Positions 17,694 to 25,692 of a stretch of 64,000 bases of DNA are shown piece after piece. Positions within the stretch are counted from its first letter, which is position 1. The number at the start of each line of letters is the position of its first letter. A program made the position numbers and the translations under genes. Below the pieces are notes generated by a model, which made no database searches, was not told the DNA's origin, and was given only the letters and a program-made list of their open reading frames with translations. Source of the DNA: Desulfofalx alkaliphila DSM 12257 (GTDB lineage: Bacteria > Bacillota > Desulfotomaculia > Desulfotomaculales > Desulfohalotomaculaceae); contig NZ_JONT01000015.1 in assembly GCF_000711975.1 (NCBI RefSeq), positions 1 to 64,000 on the forward strand, read 5' to 3'.

Positions 17694-18687
17694 CTTTGAT
17701 GAAATAATAGGCCATAAAGAGGCCCTTGACACCCTGTTAAAGGCCTTAAGGCTGCAGAGGGTTGCCCATGCCTATCTCTTTATGGGGCCTGCCGGCCTCG
17801 GGAAGACCACCACAGCCATGGCATTTGCTGCGTCCCTTTTATGTGAGCGGGCCCCGGACGGCAGTTTTTGTGGCAGCTGTAGAAGCTGCCGCCAAATAGA
17901 GGGGGGAAATAACCCCGACTTACAGGTGGTGGAGCCCTCAGGGGCCACAATAAAGCTTGAACAGGTAAAGCAGCTACAAAGGAACATAAACTACAAGTCT
18001 TACCAGGGCGGACGTCAGGTGTATTTAATTAAGCAGTGTGACACCATGACAGCGGAGGCCGCCAATTCTTTGCTTAAAACCCTGGAAGACCCCCCCGGCA
18101 ATGCAGTCTTTATACTAATTACCTCTCGACCCTATGGAATACTACCCACCATTTCATCCCGCTGCCAAAACCTATGGTTTTACCCCTTGGCAAAGGACCT
18201 GGTAATGGCAGGTTTAAAACGCTACTCCCATGTTCAAGGGGACAGGGCGGCGGTAATAGCGGCCATGGCCGGCGGCAGCATAGGCAGGGCCCTTGAACTG
18301 GTGGATGAAGAGGTATATCTGACTAGAGAGCGGATGCTGGCGGTTTTTGAAAAAATAAGGGACGGGGACCTTGTGCAGCTGCTGGGGGAATCTGCAAGTC
18401 TTTCCGGCGACAGGGATGCGGCCCTGGGCTGGCTGCAGCTGTTACAATTATGGTTTCGGGACTTGCTTGTCTGGCAACAAACCAAGGACAAGTCTTTGAT
18501 TATTAATATCGACCTTGAAGATCAAGTGGACAAATACGCAGGTGAGTATAGTACAGATCAATTAATGGATATGCTGAAGGATATAGAAAGGGCACGCTCC
18601 CGGTTAGAGGCCAAAGGGAACGGCAGGTTGGTGCTTGATGCTTTGCTGCTGAGGCTGGCTGATATACCGGAAGCAAAGGGAGGGTAA
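17668..18687 (+). CDS. holB: DNA polymerase III subunit delta'
   Basis: Clamp-loader subunit of 339 residues. GPAGLGKTTT (40-49) is a Walker A motif, a four-cysteine zinc module follows (CERAPDGSFCGSCRSC), and the SRC motif appears in ISSRCQNLWF. ATG 17668 overlaps tmk; GTG 17686 is a possible later start. The gene is followed by ricT with a 4-nt gap. Confidence 0.94.
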   Translation: MGSLGKVISFDEIIGHKEALDTLLKALRLQRVAHAYLFMGPAGLGKTTTAMAFAASLLCERAPDGSFCGSCRSCRQIEGGNNPDLQVVEPSGATIKLEQVKQLQRNINYKSYQGGRQVYLIKQCDTMTAEAANSLLKTLEDPPGNAVFILITSRPYGILPTISSRCQNLWFYPLAKDLVMAGLKRYSHVQGDRAAVIAAMAGGSIGRALELVDEEVYLTRERMLAVFEKIRDGDLVQLLGESASLSGDRDAALGWLQLLQLWFRDLLVWQQTKDKSLIINIDLEDQVDKYAGEYSTDQLMDMLKDIERARSRLEAKGNGRLVLDALLLRLADIPEAKGG

Positions 18688-18691
18688 AATA

Positions 18692-19540
18692 TTGGCTTAT
18701 AAGGTGGTTGGTATTCGTTTTAAAAAAGCCGGCAAAATATATTTTTTTGATCCCGATGGCCTGGAGCTGCAAATAGGGGACCATGCCATTGTGGAAACCA
18801 CCCGGGGGATTGAATATGGTCAAGTGGTGGCCGGCCCCGGTGAGGTGGAAGAGGATGAGGTGGTGGCGCCCTTAAAGAAGGTGCTGCGCAAGGCTACAGA
18901 GGAGGACAAGGCACAGCTGTCTTTAAATAAAGAAAAGGAAAAGGTCGCCTATCAGGTGGGTTTGGAAAAAATTGCTGCCCATGGGCTGCCCATGAAGCTG
19001 ATCTCGGTGGAGCAGACCTTTGACGGCAACAAAATTATTTTTTATTTTACCGCCGACGGCCGTATTGATTTTAGGGAACTGGTGAAGGACCTGGCAGCGG
19101 TTTTTCGCACCAGGATAGAGTTGAGGCAAATCGGGGTGCGGGACGAAGCTAAAATGGTGGGCGGCCTGGGCTGCTGCGGCAGGGAATTGTGCTGTGCTTC
19201 CTGGCTGGCTGATTTTGCTCCCGTTTCAATTCGCATGGCCAAGGATCAAAATCTTTCCTTAAACCCTACAAAAATATCAGGGATTTGCGGGCGGTTGATG
19301 TGCTGCTTAAAATATGAAAACGATGTTTACGAGGAAGCCAAGGAACATTTTCCGGAGGTGGGCACCCTTGTTAACACTGCCGAGGGCGATGGTCGGGTGG
19401 TCGGTTTTAATATATTTAAAAAGACTGTCACGGTGGAAATAAAAGAAAACAAACATATTTTTGAGTTTCCTGTGGGGGATGTAGTAATAAAGAAGATAAA
19501 GGGTGAAAACAGTGGGGCCTCTACCCGGACGGATAGCTAG
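18692..19540 (+). CDS. ricT: RicT/YaaT, PSP1-domain protein of the Y-complex
   Basis: In Bacillus RicT works with RicA and RicF in an Fe-S complex that adjusts RNase Y processing and supports sporulation phosphorelay. The 282 residues hold the PSP1 domain, with the cysteine clusters GCCGRELCCAS and GRLMCCLKYE that bind iron-sulfur clusters. TTG start follows GGGAGGG by 7 nt. Confidence 0.94.
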   Translation: MAYKVVGIRFKKAGKIYFFDPDGLELQIGDHAIVETTRGIEYGQVVAGPGEVEEDEVVAPLKKVLRKATEEDKAQLSLNKEKEKVAYQVGLEKIAAHGLPMKLISVEQTFDGNKIIFYFTADGRIDFRELVKDLAAVFRTRIELRQIGVRDEAKMVGGLGCCGRELCCASWLADFAPVSIRMAKDQNLSLNPTKISGICGRLMCCLKYENDVYEEAKEHFPEVGTLVNTAEGDGRVVGFNIFKKTVTVEIKENKHIFEFPVGDVVIKKIKGENSGASTRTDS

Positions 19541-19844
19541 ACTGGAATATATGATTAAAGAAGTGTTGGGTGAACTGGAAGACATAAAAAAGTTAGTGCG
19601 TTTATTGGAGCAGGAAAATGAAAAATTGCGCCATGAATTAACCCAGGCCTATAAACACTGTAAAAGGGAGGCCCAAAGGGCCGCTGAAACAGAGAAGACA
19701 GACAGGGATGAGCCCACCTTGCTGCGATTGTATAACGAGGGTTTTCATGTGTGTAACATTAAGTTTGCCCAAAGCAGGGAGGAAGAGTGTCTCTTTTGTT
19801 TGGGCCTCCTGCGCAGACAAGATGATGAGGTTGGTGAAAAGTAG
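19512..19844 (+). CDS. yabA: Replication initiation control protein YabA
   Basis: YabA binds DnaA and DnaN and restrains initiation. The 110 residues show the N-terminal coiled coil (LGELEDIKKLVRLLEQENEK) and the C-terminal zinc module HVCN with ECLFC. GTG 19512 is used because AAAGGG lies 8 nt upstream; this overlaps ricT by 29 nt. The presence of DnaA boxes at 58.8 kb makes this regulator relevant to the window. Confidence 0.9.
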   Translation: MGPLPGRIARLEYMIKEVLGELEDIKKLVRLLEQENEKLRHELTQAYKHCKREAQRAAETEKTDRDEPTLLRLYNEGFHVCNIKFAQSREEECLFCLGLLRRQDDEVGEK

Positions 19845-20686
19845 TGGCCGGTAAATCCTGTGGAACACTGTACCTATGCGCCACTCCCATTGGCAACCTG
19901 GAGGATATCACCATTAGGGCCTTGACGGTGTTAAAAGAATGTGACCTAATTGCCGCAGAGGACACCAGGCATACAAGAAAGCTTCTCTCCCATTATGATA
20001 TTCATACCAGGCTGATCAGTTATCATGCCCACAACGAACAAAGGCAGGGCGAAAGGATAATTGACATGCTCTTGCAGGGGCAAGATGTTGCGGTGGTAAG
20101 CGATGCGGGCATGCCCGGTATTTCCGATCCCGGGGCCCGGCTGGTGGAATTGGCCTTAGAGCATGGGATACCGGCGGTGCCTGTTCCCGGGGCCAGTGCT
20201 GTGATAGCGGGGCTGGTGGTTTCGGGTTTGCCCACGGCCCGTTTTGTATTTGAAGGTTTTTTGCCCTCTAACAAAAAGGGGCGCAGGCGTCATTTGGAAA
20301 AGATAAGGGGCGAACAACGCACCATGGTCTTTTATGAGTCACCGCACCGCCTCTTGGAAACCTTAAGGGACATGTGCAGTAAATTTGGCGGTGACAGACA
20401 GATTGCGGTGGCCCGGGAGTTAACTAAAAAGCACGAAGAAATTTACAGGGGAAGCCTGCACTTGGCAGTGAGCCACTTTGAGAAGGTACCCCCCCGGGGG
20501 GAATTTACCTTGGTGGTGGCCGGTTCAAGGGAAGAAGACAGGGCAGAATCCTTTGCAGACCTGCCGGTGGTTGATCATGTAAACCGGCTCATTGCCACAG
20601 GCATGGATAAAAAACAAGCCATCAAGGAAGTGGCTAAGCTGCGTGGTATGCCGAAAAGGGATGTATATAAGGCGGTGGAACAATAA
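19844..20686 (+). CDS. rsmI: 16S rRNA (cytidine(1402)-2'-O)-methyltransferase
   Basis: RsmI methylates the ribose of C1402 in 16S rRNA. The 280 residues are of the tetrapyrrole methylase superfamily: CATPIGNLEDIT at the N-terminus, VVSDAGMPGISDPG and the VPGASAVIAGLV segment are typical. GTG start overlaps the yabA stop by 1 nt. Confidence 0.95.
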   Translation: MAGKSCGTLYLCATPIGNLEDITIRALTVLKECDLIAAEDTRHTRKLLSHYDIHTRLISYHAHNEQRQGERIIDMLLQGQDVAVVSDAGMPGISDPGARLVELALEHGIPAVPVPGASAVIAGLVVSGLPTARFVFEGFLPSNKKGRRRHLEKIRGEQRTMVFYESPHRLLETLRDMCSKFGGDRQIAVARELTKKHEEIYRGSLHLAVSHFEKVPPRGEFTLVVAGSREEDRAESFADLPVVDHVNRLIATGMDKKQAIKEVAKLRGMPKRDVYKAVEQ

Positions 20687-20687
20687 A

Positions 20688-20715
20688 GGCGCGATTATCC
20701 GCGCCTGTGGTTTTT
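20688..20715 (+). terminator. Terminator after rsmI
   Basis: GGCGCG and CGCGCC form a 6-bp all-GC stem, followed by TGTGGTTTTT. It separates the plus-strand operon from convergent abrB. Confidence 0.6.
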
Positions 20716-20737
20716 AACCGGAGTACATGTATTTATT

Positions 20738-20992
20738 TTACATGGCCTGTGTGCTTTCAACCATGGCATTGGCGCAATCTTTGCAGACTTGTTTGCCGTT
20801 AAACACAAAGACATCCGATGCGTTGCCACAGAAAACACAGGCCGGCTCATATTTTCTTAAAATAATTTTCTCGTTGTCTACATAAATCTCCAGGGCATCC
20901 TTTTCTTCAATTCCTAGGGTGCGGCGCAACTCGATGGGAATAACAACCCTGCCGAGCTCGTCCACCTTACGCACAATACCTGTGGATTTCAT
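20738..20992 (-). CDS. abrB: AbrB-family transition-state regulator
   Basis: The 84-residue product has the N-terminal AbrB swapped-hairpin DNA-binding domain (STGIVRKVDELGRVVIPIEL) and a C-terminal part with CVFC and CKDC, a likely zinc site found in many clostridial AbrB proteins. In Bacillus AbrB represses stationary-phase genes including spoVG. The start is supported by GGAGG and a minus-strand promoter. It is the only backbone gene on the minus strand between 16 and 29 kb, as in B. subtilis. Confidence 0.94.
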   Translation of the reverse strand: MKSTGIVRKVDELGRVVIPIELRRTLGIEEKDALEIYVDNEKIILRKYEPACVFCGNASDVFVFNGKQVCKDCANAMVESTQAM

Positions 20993-21055
20993 ATTTTTTA
21001 CCTCCCTTATACATATTTACCGCTTCGACAGTAAATGATAATATGTTACAAGTAA

Positions 21056-21084
21056 ACAATACCAATGATTCCAGTAAAAGTCAA
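21056..21084 (-). promoter_or_regulatory. SigA promoter of abrB
   Basis: On the minus strand TTGACT, 17-bp spacer, TATTGT, about 64 bp upstream of the abrB start. Confidence 0.5.
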
Positions 21085-21149
21085 TAATTATTTACACCAA
21101 TAAATTAGGATTATTTTTTATGTACATACTATTAAGAATTAGGGAAAAC

Positions 21150-21179
21150 TTGACAAAGGAGCCATTGCTGGGCTAGAAT
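21150..21179 (+). promoter_or_regulatory. SigA promoter of metS
   Basis: Consensus TTGACA, 18-bp spacer, TAGAAT. Transcription would start near 21186. Confidence 0.65.
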
Positions 21180-21185
21180 TTGAAT

Positions 21186-21255
21186 GGACACCGCCCAATG
21201 ATGGTTAAAGGTGGCAATACGGGTAACTCCGTCCCTAATTGGGGGACGGTTTTTT
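21186..21255 (+). promoter_or_regulatory. T-box-like antiterminator/terminator without stem I, upstream of metS
   Basis: AGGTGGCAATACGG at 21209-21222 resembles the T-box core, and it is followed by TAACTCC and an intrinsic terminator (CCGTCCC/GGGACGG, six T, 21229-21255), the same order as in the serine T-box at 1.9 kb. The metS promoter leaves only about 23 nt before the core, too little for a stem I with a specifier loop. UGGC would fit a tRNA with discriminator G, while tRNA-Met normally has A. It is either a degenerate relic or a simple attenuator. Confidence 0.5.
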
Positions 21256-21291
21256 GTTATAATACCAGCGAATACATGAGGAGGATTTGGA

Positions 21292-22836
21292 GTGAATAAG
21301 AAAAGATTTTATATCACCACCCCCATTTATTATCCCAGTGATAAGCTACATATTGGGCATGCTTACACCACAGTGGCTGCCGACTCCATTGCCCGTTTTA
21401 AAAAAATTACCGGCCATGATGTATATTTTCTTACCGGCTCAGATGAGCACGGACAAAAGATAGAGCGCAGTGCCCAGGCAAAGGGACAAAGCCCCATAGA
21501 TTATGTGGATAAGATTGTGGAAAGTTTTAAGCACCTTTGGGACAAACTGGACGTTGAATATAATGACTTTATTCGCACCACCGAGGACAGACACAAAAGG
21601 GTTGTACAAATGGTTATTGAGCAGCTCTACAAACAGGGAGACATATATAAGTCCTCCTATGAAGGATGGTACTGTACCCCCTGTGAAACCTTTTTTACCG
21701 AGTACCAATTGGTTGAAGGAAAGTGCCCGGACTGCAACAGGGAGGTTGAGCTGCTCCAGGAAGAAAGCTACTTTTTTAGAATGTCAAAATATGCTGACAG
21801 ATGGCTAAAATACATTGAGGATAACCCTGATTTTATACAACCAACCTCAAGGCGAAACGAAATGATCTCTTTTGTCAAGCAGGGGCTGGAGGACCTTTGT
21901 GTTTCCAGAACAACCTTTGATTGGGGCATTAAGGTGCCCTTTGATCCAAAACATGTTGTATATGTATGGGTTGATGCCCTGACCAACTATATTTCTGCCT
22001 TGGGTTACGGCACAGAGGATGACCGCCTCTATCAAAAATATTGGCCGGCCAATGTGCATTTGGTGGGCAAGGATATTGTCCGCTTCCATACCATTATTTG
22101 GCCCATAATGTTGATGGCCCTTGATTTGCCCCTGCCCAAAAAGGTAATGGGCCACGGCTGGCTGCTTTTAGACAGCGGCAAAATGTCCAAGTCTAAGGGC
22201 AATGTTGTTGACCCCTTGGTATTGATAGAAAAGTACGGGGTGGATGCCATTCGCTACTACCTCTTGCGCGAGTTGCCTTTGGGTTCTGACGGCTATTACT
22301 CAGAGGAGGCATTGGCCAAGCGGATTAATGTTGACCTAGCCAATGATTACGGCAACCTCTTATCCCGTACCACACAAATGATCGGCAAGTACCAGCAGGG
22401 CCTGTTGCAAAAACCCCAGGCCCCAGGGGACTTGGATGCTGAATTGATTGATTTAGCCGCCCAGACCCCCCAGGCGGTGGAAGATGCCATGGAAAAACTG
22501 GAGATTTCCAATGCCCTGGCAAACATTTGGAAGTTGGTGGGTAGGGCCAACAAGTATTTGGAAGAGACCTCTCCCTGGGTCTTGGCCAAGGATGAAAGCC
22601 AGGCAGACAGGTTAAACACGGTCTTGTATAACGTCATGGAAGTGATACGTTTTGCCACCGTGATGATCAGCCCCTTTATGCCCAATATCCCGGGAAAAGT
22701 TTGGCCCCAGTTGGGAATTGAAGAGAAGCCTGAACTCCACACCTGGGAAAGTTTGAAATGGGGTCAGCTGCCTGGGGGCACAAAGGTGCACAAAGGGGAA
22801 GTCTTGTTCCCGCGGATAGACTTAACTAAGATATAG
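21292..22836 (+). CDS. metS: Methionyl-tRNA synthetase, short form
   Basis: Class I synthetase of 514 residues. HIGH-type motif KLHIGHAYTT, zinc-binding CTPC and CPDC pairs in the connective domain, and KMSKSKG are all present. The protein ends soon after the anticodon-binding helices and lacks the C-terminal Trbp111-like domain that many Firmicute enzymes of about 650 residues carry. GTG follows GAGGAGGA. Confidence 0.97.
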   Translation: MNKKRFYITTPIYYPSDKLHIGHAYTTVAADSIARFKKITGHDVYFLTGSDEHGQKIERSAQAKGQSPIDYVDKIVESFKHLWDKLDVEYNDFIRTTEDRHKRVVQMVIEQLYKQGDIYKSSYEGWYCTPCETFFTEYQLVEGKCPDCNREVELLQEESYFFRMSKYADRWLKYIEDNPDFIQPTSRRNEMISFVKQGLEDLCVSRTTFDWGIKVPFDPKHVVYVWVDALTNYISALGYGTEDDRLYQKYWPANVHLVGKDIVRFHTIIWPIMLMALDLPLPKKVMGHGWLLLDSGKMSKSKGNVVDPLVLIEKYGVDAIRYYLLRELPLGSDGYYSEEALAKRINVDLANDYGNLLSRTTQMIGKYQQGLLQKPQAPGDLDAELIDLAAQTPQAVEDAMEKLEISNALANIWKLVGRANKYLEETSPWVLAKDESQADRLNTVLYNVMEVIRFATVMISPFMPNIPGKVWPQLGIEEKPELHTWESLKWGQLPGGTKVHKGEVLFPRIDLTKI

Positions 22837-22846
22837 GGGATGTAAG

Positions 22847-23641
22847 ATGAGTTTAATAGACAGTCATGCCCACCTTGACGACCGGCGCTTTGATGATGAC
22901 CGTGACCGGGTCATCCGGGGGGCATACGAAGGCGGCGTAAAGAAAATAATTAATATTGGCCATGATCTTCCTTCCTCCGGCAGTTCTGTTCAATTGGCAG
23001 AAAAATACCCTTTTATCTATGCCACCGTGGGGATACATCCCCACGACGCCAAAAATGTGCCCGGGGATTATTTGCAGCAGCTGGAAGTTTATTTACAGCA
23101 TCCCAAGGTGTTGGCGGTGGGGGAAATAGGATTAGACTACTATTATGACTTTTCACCAAGGGATAGGCAAAAAGAGGTCTTTGTGGAGCAGTTAAGGCTG
23201 GCCGAAAGAAAAAACATGCCGGTGGTAATACACCTGCGGGATGCCTACGGTGACTTTTTGGATATTATGAAGGAAGAAGGACCGCCTGCCGCCGGCGGGG
23301 TGATGCATTGTTACTCCGGCAGTTGGGAGCTTGCCCAGGCCTGTTTGAAGATGGGCTTTTACATTTCCTTTGCCGGGCCGGTTACCTTTAAAAATGCAGT
23401 GAAATTAAAGGAAGTGGCAAAAAAGGTACCCCTGGAAAGAATGCTGGTTGAAACGGACTGCCCATATTTAACGCCGGTGCCCCATCGGGGAAAAAGAAAC
23501 CAACCTTTATATGTGCAGTATGTTGCTGAGGAGATTGCCAAGTTAAAGGATCTTTCAGTGGCGGAAGTAAGTAAGGCACTGTTGGATAATACCCTAAAGG
23601 TATTTAGAATTTCTGAGGGTGGTGGGGAAGCTGGGCCATAA
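22847..23641 (+). CDS. tatD: TatD-family metal-dependent hydrolase
   Basis: The 264-residue TIM-barrel nuclease starts with the metal site DSHAHLDD and continues with GIHPHDAK, GEIGLDYYY and ETDCPYL, all metal ligands of the family. TatD proteins act as 3'-5' exonucleases or deoxyribonucleases. ATG is 10 nt after metS. Confidence 0.95.
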   Translation: MSLIDSHAHLDDRRFDDDRDRVIRGAYEGGVKKIINIGHDLPSSGSSVQLAEKYPFIYATVGIHPHDAKNVPGDYLQQLEVYLQHPKVLAVGEIGLDYYYDFSPRDRQKEVFVEQLRLAERKNMPVVIHLRDAYGDFLDIMKEEGPPAAGGVMHCYSGSWELAQACLKMGFYISFAGPVTFKNAVKLKEVAKKVPLERMLVETDCPYLTPVPHRGKRNQPLYVQYVAEEIAKLKDLSVAEVSKALLDNTLKVFRISEGGGEAGP

Positions 23642-24167
23642 TACCGTCGGTTTGGTAATGGTGTTTACAGGTGACGGAAAGGGAAAGACCACCGCAGCCC
23701 TGGGCACCGCTCTGAGGGCCTGGGGCCAGGGTATGAGGGTGTGTGTGCTGCAGTTTATCAAGGGCAACTGGACCACCGGGGAAGAGAAGGCTATTAAATA
23801 CCTAAATAAAGGTATAGAATTGCGCCGGTTTGGTGCCGGTTTTATAGACTTTAACGATGAAGAATCGGTGGCAAGGCATAAAAAAGATGCCAATGAAGGT
23901 TTGGCGGTGGCCCGGTTGGTGATTGAGTCAAGGCAGTATCAAATGGTGATATTGGATGAGATAAATTATGCCGTCAGTTATGGGTTGGTGGACAAGAATG
24001 AACTTGTTGATATTGTCAAGAACAAACCCAAAGATGTGCACCTGATCCTAACCGGCCGCAATGCGCCCCAAGAGATAATTGAAATTGCCGACCTGGTTAC
24101 TAAAATGGATGCGGTTAAACACCCTTACAAGAAAGGCATAGCTGCCCAAAGGGGAATAGAGTATTAA
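23619..24167 (+). CDS. cobO: Cob(I)yrinic acid a,c-diamide adenosyltransferase, CobO/BtuR type
   Basis: Transfers adenosyl from ATP to cob(I)alamin or its precursors. The 182 residues contain the P-loop FTGDGKGKTTAALG and the family segment VILDEINYAVSYGLVD, followed by LTGRNAP. GTG 23619 or 23622 starts inside the end of tatD; no well-spaced ribosome site is visible, suggesting translational coupling. The gene is an insertion relative to the Bacillus order. Confidence 0.93.
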   Translation: MVGKLGHNTVGLVMVFTGDGKGKTTAALGTALRAWGQGMRVCVLQFIKGNWTTGEEKAIKYLNKGIELRRFGAGFIDFNDEESVARHKKDANEGLAVARLVIESRQYQMVILDEINYAVSYGLVDKNELVDIVKNKPKDVHLILTGRNAPQEIIEIADLVTKMDAVKHPYKKGIAAQRGIEY

Positions 24168-24213
24168 TTTAATATGATTGGGCTTTGTTGGTATTTCATT
24201 TATGGAAAAAAAG

Positions 24214-24248
24214 AGGGCCAGGAAAAATTTTCCCGGCCCTAAACTTTT
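24214..24248 (+). terminator. Terminator after cobO
   Basis: AGGGCC/GGCCCT continued by GGAAAA/TTTTCC, with one A-C mismatch, form a 12-bp stem; AAACTTTTG follows. Confidence 0.6.
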
Positions 24249-24381
24249 GTGGAAAAAAATGTAATAATTATCGGTGCATAGGCATATATATATTTGAAAA
24301 GCCCATGGGTTTAAGCAGGGAGGGGAAATTATCAGTTTTAAGAGAGCAAGGGGCCTTTGGCAGCTTGACGGCCGGCGCTTA

Positions 24382-25146
24382 TTGCTCCTATCGGTGTTGT
24401 TGGCAGTTATATTATTAACTAGACAGGGCTTTGGCGGTAAAGAGATAACAATAGAGGCCGACGGCCGGGTGCACCACCTATATACCTTGAGTAAGTCGGT
24501 GGAAGGAGCCCTGGCCCAGGCCGGTATAGATGTTAAGGGGCAGGATCTGGTGGAACCGCCGCCGGATTCAACCTTGAATCGCCGGCAAAAGATTAAGGTG
24601 GTGCGGGTGCTCCAGGAAAGGGAGATAATTGAAGAGGAGATTCCCTATGAAACGGTACGTCAAAGGGATGACCGTTTAGCTCAAGGTGTAGAGCAGGTTA
24701 AGCAGCAGGGAATTAAGGGAGTAAAAAGAAAGGTATTTGAAAGAGTTTACCATGACGGTGTTGAGGTGGCCAGGGAGCTGATAGAAGAAGAGCTAATTAG
24801 AAAGGCCCGGCCCCAGATAGTTTCGGTGGGAAATAGGCTTCCCTTGGCGAACAGGTCGCCGGAGGAATCCCGGCAGAATGCCGACACCTTTACCGTTGAA
24901 GCCACGGCATATACCTATACAGGCAGAAACACTGCCACCGGCATAGCTCCCCACCGGGGTGTAATAGCCGTTGACCCGCGGGTAATTCCCCTGGGCACTA
25001 AGCTCTATGTGGAGGGCTACGGTGAGGGGAAAGCCCTGGACACAGGTGGCTCCATTAAGGGCCACCGCATTGATGTCTTTTTTAACTCCAGGGAAGAGGC
25101 AATTAAGTGGGGTAGAAGGTCTGTGCAGGTGAAAATTATTGAATAA
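24382..25146 (+). CDS. yabE: YabE-like G5 and 3D domain cell-wall protein
   Basis: At least 254 residues: an N-terminal hydrophobic anchor, a DUF348 repeat (EITIEADGRVHHLYTLSKSV), a G5 domain (about 70-145, IPYETVRQRDDRLAQG), and a C-terminal 3D domain (EATAYTYTGRNTATG and the DTGG segment with catalytic Asp residues) related to lytic transglycosylases such as MltA/Rpf proteins. It probably cleaves peptidoglycan at the cell surface. The TTG start given has no ribosome site. GGGAGGGG at 24318-24325 stands before in-frame ATT and ATC codons that would give a more basic signal-anchor start (see findings). Confidence 0.9.
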   Translation: MLLSVLLAVILLTRQGFGGKEITIEADGRVHHLYTLSKSVEGALAQAGIDVKGQDLVEPPPDSTLNRRQKIKVVRVLQEREIIEEEIPYETVRQRDDRLAQGVEQVKQQGIKGVKRKVFERVYHDGVEVARELIEEELIRKARPQIVSVGNRLPLANRSPEESRQNADTFTVEATAYTYTGRNTATGIAPHRGVIAVDPRVIPLGTKLYVEGYGEGKALDTGGSIKGHRIDVFFNSREEAIKWGRRSVQVKIIE

Positions 25147-25224
25147 TAGGTAATAAAATGGCAGACTCCCCCGCCTCCTGTTGTTGGGATGCGGTATTTG
25201 TTGTTAATTTTTGGCAGGAGACGG

Positions 25225-25260
25225 CCCCCTTATGTAGAACTACTTACCACATAGGAGGGG
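25225..25260 (+). promoter_or_regulatory. Hairpin covering the ribosome site of the following small gene
   Basis: CCCCT and TATGT pair with AGGGG and ACATA (GG bulge), giving a 10-bp stem. The 3' arm contains the GGAGGGG ribosome site for the gene at 25266. Translation would need the hairpin to be opened. Confidence 0.45.
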
Positions 25261-25265
25261 TGTGT

Positions 25266-25559
25266 ATGGGTTGGGCAACGATTGACTGGCCTCCGAGAAA
25301 TGGACATCCATTGAAACCAAAGTCAAAACTGAGAAAGAGGTTTATTAAAAGAATGGCTATTGTGCTGGTGGGCTTATTTTTTTTGCTGGCGGCACTCTAT
25401 TACACCTTTTTAGTATATGGCCATGTGGAATGGCCTTACCCGGCTAATATGATTCAAAAGGAGCTAGCTGAAATAAAAAACAATTGGCCACTTAACCATA
25501 AGTGGACGGCACCCACCTGGATACGGGAAATTCTGCCAGGGGACGGGGGACAATTTTGA
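25266..25559 (+). CDS. Small single-pass membrane protein of unknown function
   Basis: The 97-residue product has a basic N-terminal part (PKSKLRKRFIKR), one transmembrane helix around residues 34-56, and a Trp/Pro-containing outer tail. ATG is set by AGGAGGGG. It occupies the slot between yabE and ksgA where B. subtilis has rnmV (RNase M5), but it shows no Toprim motif. No family is recognised. Confidence 0.6.
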   Translation: MGWATIDWPPRNGHPLKPKSKLRKRFIKRMAIVLVGLFFLLAALYYTFLVYGHVEWPYPANMIQKELAEIKNNWPLNHKWTAPTWIREILPGDGGQF

Positions 25560-25582
25560 CCAAGGCCGGGTGGTGACATGGG

Positions 25583-25609
25583 AGCGGGCGACTCTTGCCC
25601 GCTTTTTTT
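25583..25609 (+). terminator. Terminator before ksgA
   Basis: AGCGGGC and GCCCGCT form a 7-bp stem followed by seven T. Confidence 0.85.
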
Positions 25610-25630
25610 GTTTTTAGTATGTAAAAAAAG

Positions 25631-25659
25631 TTAACCTAAGCAGTTTAAGGGGTTATAAT
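25631..25659 (+). promoter_or_regulatory. SigA promoter of ksgA
   Basis: TTAACC, 17-bp spacer, consensus TATAAT. A start near 25666 rules out nothing but makes GTG 25693 the sensible ksgA start. Confidence 0.6.
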
Positions 25660-25692
25660 AGTATTAAATACTACATGGAAGAGAGGTTTACA

